A stretch of DNA of 10,159 nt, from NCBI GenBank assembly GCA_002293005.1, contig DBCJ01000010.1, positions 1-10,159 on the forward strand, in the 5' to 3' direction. The translations under genes were made by a program, and so were the position numbers. Under the pieces are notes generated by a model. The model saw nothing but the letters and a program-made list of their open reading frames with translations. It searched no databases and was not told where the DNA came from. Positions 1 to 7,601 of this stretch are shown here, piece after piece (within the stretch, counting starts at the first letter, position 1; the number at the start of each line of letters is the position of its first letter). Origin of the DNA: Ignavibacteria bacterium UBA961 (GTDB lineage: Bacteria; Bacteroidota; Ignavibacteria; Kapaibacteriales; UBA961).

Positions 1-2978
1 TGCAAAGGCATGGACATCGAACGATTCTCGGCTTTGATCTCCGCAACTTCTGTTGAAGTTGTATTCACAGCCGTGGCTTGGAATGCAAATCCTTGTGAAG
101 AAAATTTAGGTAGTCCACCTTTGCCCACAAGCAATCCAATCAAGGGTTCTTTCAATTGATCAATTTCAACGATTACAGAATCCTGAAATGCAATGGTATC
201 AGCCGGAATGAAATCACATGTTAAAGTAAGAGTGGAATTACCCTTCAAAACATATGGTAATGAAGGGAGATTGCGAAGCGTAAATGACATTCCATTCAAC
301 ACACTGATTGATTTCACGGTCAAGTCATCATCACCTGTATTTCTTATTTGTAAGGAATCTGGAGTTACTGTCTTGATGCGTTTGATATTCCAATCCAGAT
401 TTGAAATGGAAGCGCCAAGTGAAAATGCTTCAGTTCGAATGGTGCCGGTAGTGAATGTACAGGTATTGCCAAATCGGACTAAACCATTTTGCTGAACCTT
501 TGCTGATGGAGTAAAGCGATATGTCACTTGTATGCATGTATCACCGGGAATTACCGTACCGGCCACTGGCTCCAAGATGGATAATCCATTTGCATTCGTT
601 ATGATTGATTCATCCAAAATGATTGGTGTGCTTGATCGATTGCACAAATAATCAGTAACTATATGATCGACTGATTCTCCTACTTGAATCGAAGGAATTG
701 TTACAGTACTTTGCTTCAATGTCAGAAGTGGTGTGATGACGGTACTAGCACCATCACTTTGATCAGGCGGTGTCATGATTCTTCCATTCAATCGAATGGC
801 TATGTCTTGTTTACCTGCACTTTTGAAAGATGTATCTGGCAAGGTGAGCGTATTGGAAAATGTTCTTACGGTATACATTGTCCCAATAGAATCTTTGGCT
901 GTATCAGCAGGGAAGTGAAGATATCCTTTTGAGATGCTGTCTTTGAGCGCCAAAAACTCACCGCGATTATTGAATGTCAATGTGAATGGTCTTTGACCTA
1001 CTGCAGTAATGGTTGCGGATCCGCCGGTTTTCATGGGAACAGAGAATTGTCCATCATAGAGTCCACTGAGATAATAATTCCCAAGACTATCCCTTCCAAT
1101 TGATCTTGCACCGATACTCTTCTGTGAAGCCAAGATTTCTTTGCTCCAATCGATGCTTCCCGAAGTTGTTATTTTTTGTAGTATGATTGAAATCCTTCCG
1201 CCATTGACCGAGCGAGTCAACTCGCTTGCAGTATAGATTGCATCATTACTATCCACAAGAACTGCTTTACCGGAAGCTTGAGTATAGGGCAAGAAATTTG
1301 CAAAGAATTGCGCGCCGGTTCGAAGCCATAAAACATTGTCATCACGGAATCTACCGAGAAACATGTCTTGTGCGCGGGTGGAGGAAATTTGTTGACCATT
1401 CATGGAAAGTTGTTTTTCATAATGACCTGTCACGGCATAAGAAGAAGCTTGTGCATTGGCTGCGATGCCATTGCCTGCTTCACTTCCTGTTCCTGACCCA
1501 TGAATATTTGCCATGCCTCCTGTTCTTGTCGTTCTTGCGGCAATGCGGAAGAGATATTGTCCATTTGAAGGTGGCCTCCAAGTATGGCTCAAACCTGTTG
1601 CGGAATTGCTGAGCAGATTCCAGGTAGTACCATTGTTCATGGAATATTGAAGTCTGACGGTATCGCTTGCATCAACCCCACCCCAAGTGATGAGTATTGA
1701 ATCACAAGAGCTGAGTGTTTCGCCTCCATTAGGAGAAACAATCACAACTTTTTTTGCGCCTCCGCTTAGCGATACATAATCTGAATTGCATGGATTGCCA
1801 AGTAAGCGAAGTCTGCCACTGCGTATATCACGAGGATTTGTTTGTGTGAAACGAATCGTGATCACTCGTGAAGTGCCTGCTTTGAGAATGAATGGAGGCA
1901 CGCTTCCACCCCAATCCGAGACTCTGAAATTAGCAGGTAATGTGGAATTATCGGCGGTTATCGTCATGTCCGCATTTCTTGCGGTGATGGTAATTTGCTG
2001 AGTGGCTTGCTGTCCGGGAGCAATATCCGGAAAAGGAGGCAAGACAGCCTGAGAAAGTTGAATGGAGGCTACTGAAGTTGTTGGCGCTGAATAGGTGAAA
2101 TTTTGTCTGAGATTCGTAGGTCGATAATTGATTTGAACATTCCGATTGCGACTTGCCTCAGTGCATCCAAAAGGAGCGGTATAGGAAAGCCAGCAATAGG
2201 TTGTGGTAGGTCTTTTATTGCCTAGGTCTTTGTAAATATTCACGAGTAAATCTTCGGTATTCGCAATATTGGTCGTTCCACCGGTTTTCTCCGCGATTTC
2301 CCGAAGATCCGGACTGGCATCGAATGACAATGCAATTGCATACAAAGTTGCTTTCAATTGATTGAGTTGATTGATGATGCTGGCTTTTGGCGGATCTTGA
2401 TTGGGCGTTCCATCCGTGAGAAAAACTACTGCTCTGCGTACCCATGAAGGGGTATTTTTCAATAATGCAACGGCACTTTTTTGTGGATCAATCAGAGGAT
2501 ATTCATAATTCGTAGCTCCCAATCCATATTGTATCCCATCTATGGCTTCAATGAGTGGTCTTGCTGTATTTTGAAAATCACTAAGAATATAGGAGATCCC
2601 ATTGAATGTAATGATTGCACATTGCGTGGTACCATTGAAGACAAGTGAATTAATGAAATTCTTTGCTCCGTTTTTCATCCATTCAAGCTTTGTTCTTCCA
2701 TTACTCATCCGCTCATTCATTGACTCGCTAATATCAATCACAAGAACAACGCTCACAGATGGATCATTGACAGCGGTGGAGCATTCGACAGACATACTAT
2801 TATTCATCGGAAGACCATTCTCGTTGACCGTGAAATCGGAAGTTTTGGCATTTGCAAAGATGGTTCCTCCTCCATAGGCACGAATCATGGGGAAATTTTT
2901 GGAGTCAATTCCTGTGAATTGTGCAAAGGCAATTGCCGGTAGGAATAAGCAAAGAAAACAATAGAGGAAATATCTCAT
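1..2978 (-). CDS. Secreted multi-domain VWA protein (3' end off window)
   Basis: This open frame starts at ATG 2978 and runs through the left edge, so about 992 residues are visible and the C-terminus is missing. Residues 1-19 form a signal peptide: a short charged start, a hydrophobic core and an AFA cleavage site before Q20. A von Willebrand factor A domain covers about 75-250, with the metal-binding MIDAS residues D82-x-S84-x-S86, T156 and D189 (LTDGT) intact. An ASH/choice-of-anchor-D-like beta domain follows at about 300-405. Next come a 'SPNGGE...W' Kre9-like beta domain (about 412-483), an SBBP-like propeller region (about 510-735) and two more ASH-like domains (about 755-955). The protein should be exported and could act at the cell surface in adhesion or binding; its ligand cannot be read from the sequence. 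In relatives such proteins often end in a type IX secretion signal, but that part is outside the window. No Shine-Dalgarno is seen before the start; the signal peptide fixes it instead. I checked the frame by translating it end to end and found no frameshift. Confidence 0.9.
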   Translation of the reverse strand, partial: MRYFLYCFLCLFLPAIAFAQFTGIDSKNFPMIRAYGGGTIFANAKTSDFTVNENGLPMNNSMSVECSTAVNDPSVSVVLVIDISESMNERMSNGRTKLEWMKNGAKNFINSLVFNGTTQCAIITFNGISYILSDFQNTARPLIEAIDGIQYGLGATNYEYPLIDPQKSAVALLKNTPSWVRRAVVFLTDGTPNQDPPKASIINQLNQLKATLYAIALSFDASPDLREIAEKTGGTTNIANTEDLLVNIYKDLGNKRPTTTYCWLSYTAPFGCTEASRNRNVQINYRPTNLRQNFTYSAPTTSVASIQLSQAVLPPFPDIAPGQQATQQITITARNADMTITADNSTLPANFRVSDWGGSVPPFILKAGTSRVITIRFTQTNPRDIRSGRLRLLGNPCNSDYVSLSGGAKKVVIVSPNGGETLSSCDSILITWGGVDASDTVRLQYSMNNGTTWNLLSNSATGLSHTWRPPSNGQYLFRIAARTTRTGGMANIHGSGTGSEAGNGIAANAQASSYAVTGHYEKQLSMNGQQISSTRAQDMFLGRFRDDNVLWLRTGAQFFANFLPYTQASGKAVLVDSNDAIYTASELTRSVNGGRISIILQKITTSGSIDWSKEILASQKSIGARSIGRDSLGNYYLSGLYDGQFSVPMKTGGSATITAVGQRPFTLTFNNRGEFLALKDSISKGYLHFPADTAKDSIGTMYTVRTFSNTLTLPDTSFKSAGKQDIAIRLNGRIMTPPDQSDGASTVITPLLTLKQSTVTIPSIQVGESVDHIVTDYLCNRSSTPIILDESIITNANGLSILEPVAGTVIPGDTCIQVTYRFTPSAKVQQNGLVRFGNTCTFTTGTIRTEAFSLGASISNLDWNIKRIKTVTPDSLQIRNTGDDDLTVKSISVLNGMSFTLRNLPSLPYVLKGNSTLTLTCDFIPADTIAFQDSVIVEIDQLKEPLIGLLVGKGGLPKFSSQGFAFQATAVNTTSTEVAEIKAENRSMSMPL

Positions 2979-3008
2979 GAAAATCAGCCATTTATGTAGT
3001 CAAAATGC

Positions 3009-3036
3009 ACTGCAAAAATGTCATTTATTTTGCAGT
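3009..3036. repeat. Perfect 9-bp inverted repeat between rsmE and the VWA gene
   Basis: The arms ACTGCAAAA (3009-3017) and TTTTGCAGT (3028-3036) are exact reverse complements around a 10-nt loop. The repeat sits inside the 68-nt gap between the rsmE stop and the VWA start. On the minus-strand transcript it would form a stem with its G/C pairs near the base, followed by GCATTTTGAC. There is no proper U-run, so it is not a textbook intrinsic terminator. It could be a weak terminator for the upstream operon, an operator for the VWA gene, or an mRNA-stability hairpin. The symmetry is certain but the role is not. Confidence 0.55.
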
Positions 3037-3046
3037 ATGCCAATAC

Positions 3047-3751
3047 TCAGGAATAATGAAATGCGGCAATGGATGTTAGAGCAATTGCGGCTGTCTCGGC
3101 TCTCAAACGCGAATTACCGAGTCTTATGGAAAGTGTTTGCGGGAATGATCGAAGAATTTCCTGCTCTTCATCGGAAAAACCGCCTTCAGGTCCTATGCAA
3201 ATGAGTATGGATGAATGCTTCTGTTGTGATTCAGGTAAGGCAGTCAGACCTTTCACATCACCAAGAATCAGTGTTTGATAGTTGTTTTTGACAAGTTCAA
3301 TATCAGATATTGATTGCAATGGATGTAATCTTGGAAGAATAGATCTTTTGCATTGTTTCATTGCTGAAAGTGCTTTTGATTGAAATCTATCGATATCGAT
3401 GGATTGCACCTGACTTCTCGAGCTTATGAAAGGGTAAATATCTTGTATGCCGAGTTCAGTTAATTTCTCAATTGCAAATTCCATTCTGTCCTTGGATGAT
3501 AGAATCGGGAGCATGATTCCGAAAGAAAAGGGAAGTTCATGTGCCATTTCTCTGCATTCAAGAATGGAAACATGAATGGTGTCTTTTGTTAGCTGCCGAA
3601 TATTACCCTTGGCAAGGATTCCATTACCTGATGAAAGAAGAAGTGAATCGCCTTCTTTCAATCTCAAAACTTTTGCATGCTTTGACTCTTCTTGTGAGAG
3701 TGTAATGTCTGTGGAATCAATACATAAATCGGGAGCAAATAGACATTCCAT
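3047..3751 (-). CDS. rsmE: 16S rRNA (uracil1498-N3)-methyltransferase RsmE
   Basis: RsmE transfers a methyl group from S-adenosylmethionine to N3 of U1498 in 16S rRNA, near the decoding site of the 30S subunit; it acts in the cytoplasm. The 234-aa length fits the family (E. coli RsmE is about 243 aa). Residues 1-65 form the PUA-like RNA-binding domain and about 70-231 the SPOUT (trefoil-knot) methyltransferase domain. Visible family motifs are KDRMEFAIEKLTELGI (87-102), KQCKRSILP (132-140), IGPEGGFSDEE (186-196) and LGNSRLRAETAAI (211-223). The last two build the SAM-binding knot. The N-terminus MECLFAP matches the usual short start of RsmE, which supports ATG 3751. The gene begins 3 nt after the rluE stop with only a weak Shine-Dalgarno, so translational coupling to rluE is likely. 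All key motifs are intact. Confidence 0.95.
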   Translation of the reverse strand: MECLFAPDLCIDSTDITLSQEESKHAKVLRLKEGDSLLLSSGNGILAKGNIRQLTKDTIHVSILECREMAHELPFSFGIMLPILSSKDRMEFAIEKLTELGIQDIYPFISSRSQVQSIDIDRFQSKALSAMKQCKRSILPRLHPLQSISDIELVKNNYQTLILGDVKGLTALPESQQKHSSILICIGPEGGFSDEEQEILRSFPQTLSIRLGNSRLRAETAAIALTSIAAFHYS

Positions 3752-3754
3752 GTA

Positions 3755-4321
3755 TCATCGCTTTGAGAATATGAGTGTTCTTTCTTTTTCATTCAATTTG
3801 CGCCAAGTTCCGGGAGCCATATCATTTAAAAGATATGCACCGATTGCTACACGAATCAGTCGTAAAGTGGGATGTCCAATGGCGGCTGTCATTTTTCGAA
3901 CTTGTCTATTTTTTCCTTCATGTAATTTCAATTCGATCCAAGAATCGGGAATTGTTTTTCTGACTCTGATTGGTGGTATGCGATCTGGATACTTTATATC
4001 AATGAGTGAAGCTGAACAAGGAAGAATGGTATATCCTTGTATGCTGAGTGTACCGCTTTGAAGCAATCGTAAATCTTGTTCATCGGGAATCCCCTCTACT
4101 TGCACATGATAGATGCGTTCATGTGCATGTTCAGGTAAAAGCAAGCGAGCATTGAGCGATGCCTCATCACTAAGCAAAAGTAATCCTTCTGAATCCGCAT
4201 CCAATCTGCCGATAGGATAGACATCTTTGGGAAAATCAAATTCAGCGAGTGTTCCATTCTTTGAGCCATCACTCGTGAATTGAGAAATAATGCCATATGG
4301 TTTATTGAAAGCTATGAGCAT
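3755..4321 (-). CDS. rluE: 23S rRNA pseudouridine synthase, RluE type
   Basis: This is a member of the RsuA/RluB/RluE/RluF pseudouridine synthase family, which isomerises a specific uridine in rRNA; E. coli RluE modifies U2457 of 23S rRNA. At 188 aa it consists of the catalytic domain alone, with no N-terminal S4 RNA-binding domain, as in RluE and unlike RsuA or RluB. Visible motifs are FNKPYG (5-10), GRLDADSEGLLLL (38-50) with catalytic D41, YHVQVEGIP (71-79), PPIRVRKTIPDSWIEL (116-131) and EGKNRQVRKMTAAIGHPTLRLIR (135-157). The PPIR-RK-IP-SW block and the NRQVR-MTA block resemble E. coli RluE as I remember it, so I prefer RluE over other members. The gene starts 3 nt after the nuclease stop and ends 3 nt before rsmE, pairing two rRNA-modifying enzymes. 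The exact target uridine is inferred from the family. Confidence 0.9.
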   Translation of the reverse strand: MLIAFNKPYGIISQFTSDGSKNGTLAEFDFPKDVYPIGRLDADSEGLLLLSDEASLNARLLLPEHAHERIYHVQVEGIPDEQDLRLLQSGTLSIQGYTILPCSASLIDIKYPDRIPPIRVRKTIPDSWIELKLHEGKNRQVRKMTAAIGHPTLRLIRVAIGAYLLNDMAPGTWRKLNEKERTLIFSKR

Positions 4322-4324
4322 TGT

Positions 4325-7300
4325 TTATACTTCCTCTTCCGGACCAATTTCACCGCGCATTGGTGGCATTGCTTTTATTCTGCAAAGGGAATCAAATGTA
4401 CAATGTTCACAAAATGCTTCTTTTTTGTCCTTAACATGAAAATCTGCATCATGTATTGATGCCACATATTCCTGAGAGAGCTTTAGAAGTTCTCCCAATG
4501 GTTTTGAAGGCGATCTTTTTTGTTCCGGGTCCAATACCACTTTTGATGTACCATCATGTAAAGAATAATAGATGGCATGACTGAAATTGCATTCATTCAA
4601 TCGAAATTCTTTATTTAGAAATTGCTCAGCAGCAAGCGCATATAAAGGCATTTGTTGTTCTTTTCCTTTATTGATATCTGCATTTGTTGGCACTTTTTTC
4701 CCTGTCTTATAATCGGCTATGATAAAAGACTGCATATCGGGAGAAATCTCTATGCGATCAATTTTCCCTTTGAGCTTCAGTCCATTGCCGAGATCGATTG
4801 CCGGAATTGCATCATTCTTATTCCCAAAACCAATTTCAAAGAGAGTCGGTTTGTGTGTGGATGACTTCATGAGATTCCATTCCATTTCAAACCAAATGTC
4901 AAGTCTGCCTTTGATTCCTTTTTCTTCATTACCGAAAATGGTCTGCCTTTCCACTTCGATGAATGGATGATCATAATCAATCAATGCAAACTCATTTCGA
5001 GCAATGCGATGGAGTTCCGCCTTATACTCTTCTTTTTTATCCAAATCAAATTGAATCGGATGAAGTGCATGCTTGCTCTGCTTAGGGAAGAGTGGAGAGG
5101 TGTAAAATTTATGGAGGACATCATGAAAGAAAATACCATTCTCCAATGATGAAATCCATGAAGTGACTGTATCTTCTTCTTTGAGTCGCAATAATCTTTT
5201 GGAAAAATAGAGATATGGACATTCAGCATATTCATTCAATTCCGTGATGGAAAAAATATCGCGGTTGAAGACTGCATGCTGTGTGATTGGTTCATGCTTC
5301 CTTTGAATCTGATTCTTTGAATTCCATTGCAAGATGATTTCATTCAGTTTTGCATATGATTCATCAGTATTCGCAAGAGCAATATCGACTGATTCTTCTC
5401 TTTTTGTGAGATATCTCAAGAATGTGATTCTATCATCTTGCTGATCTGTTTGTTTGCAAATGTCATGTTCTGGATTCATCCCTGTGATGAGCATCAATTC
5501 ATCGAGAAAATGTGATCTCATGAGTTCTGTCATATCCATGCCCATAGCAGGATATGAAAGAAGAAATGAACGCGGCTTTTCACTTGGTGCATGATGCACG
5601 AGCGATAAGTAAAAACTCATCCTTTCTCTTCGTATATGCCTTTCTTCGGAATCGGGTAATTCTCTACCCATAAAGGTATCAACAGTATAAGTCAATGGGG
5701 AAGAACCCTCATACATACCACATAGAATGATATTGGAGTATTCCAATTCTCTGATTTGTTCCATTGAAGTGACCGTGATTCCTGTTCCCGGCTTTTCTCG
5801 AATTTGAAATTGTGAACCATGTACGATGGATGTAATGCGTTCTACATGCACTTTCATGGAAGAAAGCACATTCGGATTTCTGTGCATCCGCAATACGGCA
5901 TATTCATCCATCAATTGAAAGAGCATTCGAAGTGCGCGTACATCACGCTCCAGCAATTCAGAAGATGTTTGATGAATGTCAATATTTGCATTCTTCTTTT
6001 GATTCATGGAAAGTGATTCAAGCATTTCCATGATACCGCATTTCTTGATGAGTTCTTTGAGATTCAGAATGGCCTGATCAGGAGTAATCATCGATTCCTG
6101 AGAGGGGAGAATATCCTGTAAAATCGATAGTACTTCCTCGATCATTGAAATTTCATTTTGTCTTTTATTCAGATTCTTGATTGCATCACGGTCCGGATGC
6201 ATTTGCATGATGATTTCACGCTCTCTTTCTCGTAATAATCTTCTGTAAGATACTAATGCCCTTTCCCATTCCCTGATTCCTTTGCCACCTTTGATGCGCA
6301 TTGCTTTGATCACATGATCAAATGCTTCAAGAAGTTTGGGGCTTTTCTTTAATCTTGGAAGCATGATATACGGACTCATGATGATATTCCGTAAATCTTC
6401 GATCCTGCAGGAATGCCTTATGATGTCAAAGAGAAGAAAAACTGCCGTGATAACGGGCGATGTCGGAAGTTTTGGTCTATCCGTGATATTCACCGGCAAA
6501 CCATGTAGTGGAAAGATTTCTCTGAATAATCCTGAATATTGTTCGGGATTACGCATGGCAATGACTATATCACTCAGCGGAACTTGATTGATGCCATGAA
6601 GCCATTTCACATAGCGAGCTATTGCATCGACTTCGGCTTGAGGATGCATGCATTCCAGTATCGTGAATGGTTTTTTGAATGAATCCTGCGCAATTGGTCT
6701 TCTACCTGAAAAAAGATGATGTCGCAAGTGATCATGCAGTTCTGAATATTCACCATCGTGCGATGTCATTTTATGTGGTTTGAATCCCGTATTTCCAAGT
6801 TTGGAAAAAGTCTCGTCAAAGTTGCCAAACAATGGACCATTCTCTGGATCATATTCAAGAAAACACGCAAATGGAGTATGTGATCTTTCGAGTGCATCCA
6901 AGAATAACCACTCGGGTTCCGTGAATTCAGAGAATCCATCCATGATGATGATGCCATAATCAAGAATCGAATCAGGACTTTTGTGAATTGTTTCAGTGAT
7001 GAGGGAAAGTAATGCAGGATAATCCAACAAGTTCTCGCGAGCCAGAATCCTTTCATATTCGGCCAAAATCACAGATAAATCATGAATACGCTTTGTATCA
7101 TGAATTCCATGCATGGATTTTGGATCAGGTGATTGCAATTCTTGAGAAAGCGCCTCTGCCGTGATACCATCTTTGCGCAAACCATAGAGTAATTCTGCAC
7201 ATTTCTCAATAGTCTGTCTGGATAGATGATCGCTCAGTCCTCTGTAAAATGGAAGATCAACAGTCTCCATTGCTTCTTCGAATAACATGAGTCGATATGC

Positions 7301-7585
7301 ATCGGAAATGATGCGATGAGTCCCCGGCGGAATAATCCTCTCAAAAATACTCTGTGCGAAACGCTCCAATGTATGAATCGGCAAATCAGGAACAGGCCTG
7401 AAATGCCGATTGAATAAATCGCGGGTGAGCATTCGATCCAGCATGCGCTTGCGTCTTCCGGTTGGAACGATGAGCGTATACCCTTCGAATGATCCTATTT
7501 CAACCAATTCCCCGAGAACGGCATGAAATCTTCCTTCTGTTCCGTGAAGATCATGATACCGATCATTGGCAAAGACATATGACAT
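4325..7585 (-). CDS. AddB-like PD-(D/E)XK nuclease with iron-sulphur cluster
   Basis: This 1086-aa protein resembles AddB, the subunit of the AddAB helicase-nuclease that resects double-strand breaks before RecA-dependent repair. The N-terminal and central part (about 30-680) follows an inactivated UvrD-like helicase. Where a Walker A loop is expected there is VPTGRRKRML (40-49), with no GxGKT. Helicase-C-like remnants are TSMEQIRELEYSNIILCGMYEGSSP (606-630) and ERMSFYLSLVHHA (654-666). The C-terminal nuclease domain keeps H821 (GIFFHDVLH), D943 (GKIDR) and D958-Y-K960 (ADYKTGK), the expected catalytic set. Cysteines 789, 1059, 1062 and 1068 give a C...C-x2-C-x5-C pattern, the spacing of the B. 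subtilis AddB iron-sulphur staple. The protein should therefore bind and cut DNA but not hydrolyse ATP itself. No AddA-like helicase partner is in the window. The gene sits 16 nt after the SPFH gene and 3 nt before rluE. The start at 7585 has no clear Shine-Dalgarno. A RecB-like stand-alone nuclease is the main alternative. Confidence 0.88.
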   Translation of the reverse strand: MSYVFANDRYHDLHGTEGRFHAVLGELVEIGSFEGYTLIVPTGRRKRMLDRMLTRDLFNRHFRPVPDLPIHTLERFAQSIFERIIPPGTHRIISDAYRLMLFEEAMETVDLPFYRGLSDHLSRQTIEKCAELLYGLRKDGITAEALSQELQSPDPKSMHGIHDTKRIHDLSVILAEYERILARENLLDYPALLSLITETIHKSPDSILDYGIIIMDGFSEFTEPEWLFLDALERSHTPFACFLEYDPENGPLFGNFDETFSKLGNTGFKPHKMTSHDGEYSELHDHLRHHLFSGRRPIAQDSFKKPFTILECMHPQAEVDAIARYVKWLHGINQVPLSDIVIAMRNPEQYSGLFREIFPLHGLPVNITDRPKLPTSPVITAVFLLFDIIRHSCRIEDLRNIIMSPYIMLPRLKKSPKLLEAFDHVIKAMRIKGGKGIREWERALVSYRRLLREREREIIMQMHPDRDAIKNLNKRQNEISMIEEVLSILQDILPSQESMITPDQAILNLKELIKKCGIMEMLESLSMNQKKNANIDIHQTSSELLERDVRALRMLFQLMDEYAVLRMHRNPNVLSSMKVHVERITSIVHGSQFQIREKPGTGITVTSMEQIRELEYSNIILCGMYEGSSPLTYTVDTFMGRELPDSEERHIRRERMSFYLSLVHHAPSEKPRSFLLSYPAMGMDMTELMRSHFLDELMLITGMNPEHDICKQTDQQDDRITFLRYLTKREESVDIALANTDESYAKLNEIILQWNSKNQIQRKHEPITQHAVFNRDIFSITELNEYAECPYLYFSKRLLRLKEEDTVTSWISSLENGIFFHDVLHKFYTSPLFPKQSKHALHPIQFDLDKKEEYKAELHRIARNEFALIDYDHPFIEVERQTIFGNEEKGIKGRLDIWFEMEWNLMKSSTHKPTLFEIGFGNKNDAIPAIDLGNGLKLKGKIDRIEISPDMQSFIIADYKTGKKVPTNADINKGKEQQMPLYALAAEQFLNKEFRLNECNFSHAIYYSLHDGTSKVVLDPEQKRSPSKPLGELLKLSQEYVASIHDADFHVKDKKEAFCEHCTFDSLCRIKAMPPMRGEIGPEEEV
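4332..4335 (-). promoter_or_regulatory. Shine-Dalgarno for rluE inside the end of the nuclease gene
   Basis: On the minus strand AGGA lies 10 nt upstream of the rluE ATG, within the purine-rich codons for the nuclease's C-terminal Glu-Glu-Val. It supports the rluE start at 4321 and suggests translational coupling. The acidic C-terminal codons double as the ribosome binding site, so the match could be coincidental. Confidence 0.45.
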
Positions 7586-7601
7586 CTTGAATTAAATACT
7601 G

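Noticed and set aside
1226..1612. 128-codon open frame on the plus strand in the VWA gene region
   Set aside because: The minus-strand frame is continuous from the signal peptide at 2978 to the left edge and explains this region fully.
2215..2445. 76-codon minus-strand frame opposite in phase to the VWA domain
   Set aside because: It overlaps the VWA MIDAS-containing frame in another phase and gives a low-complexity Ser/Gln/Arg-rich peptide.
3009..3036. Intrinsic terminator call for the inverted repeat
   Set aside because: There is no run of U residues after the stem on the minus-strand transcript, and half of the stem is A-T pairs. It is reported only as an inverted repeat.
3576..4061. 161-codon open frame on the plus strand across the rluE-rsmE junction
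   Set aside because: It is antisense to two clearly recognised genes, and its translation has no recognisable motif.
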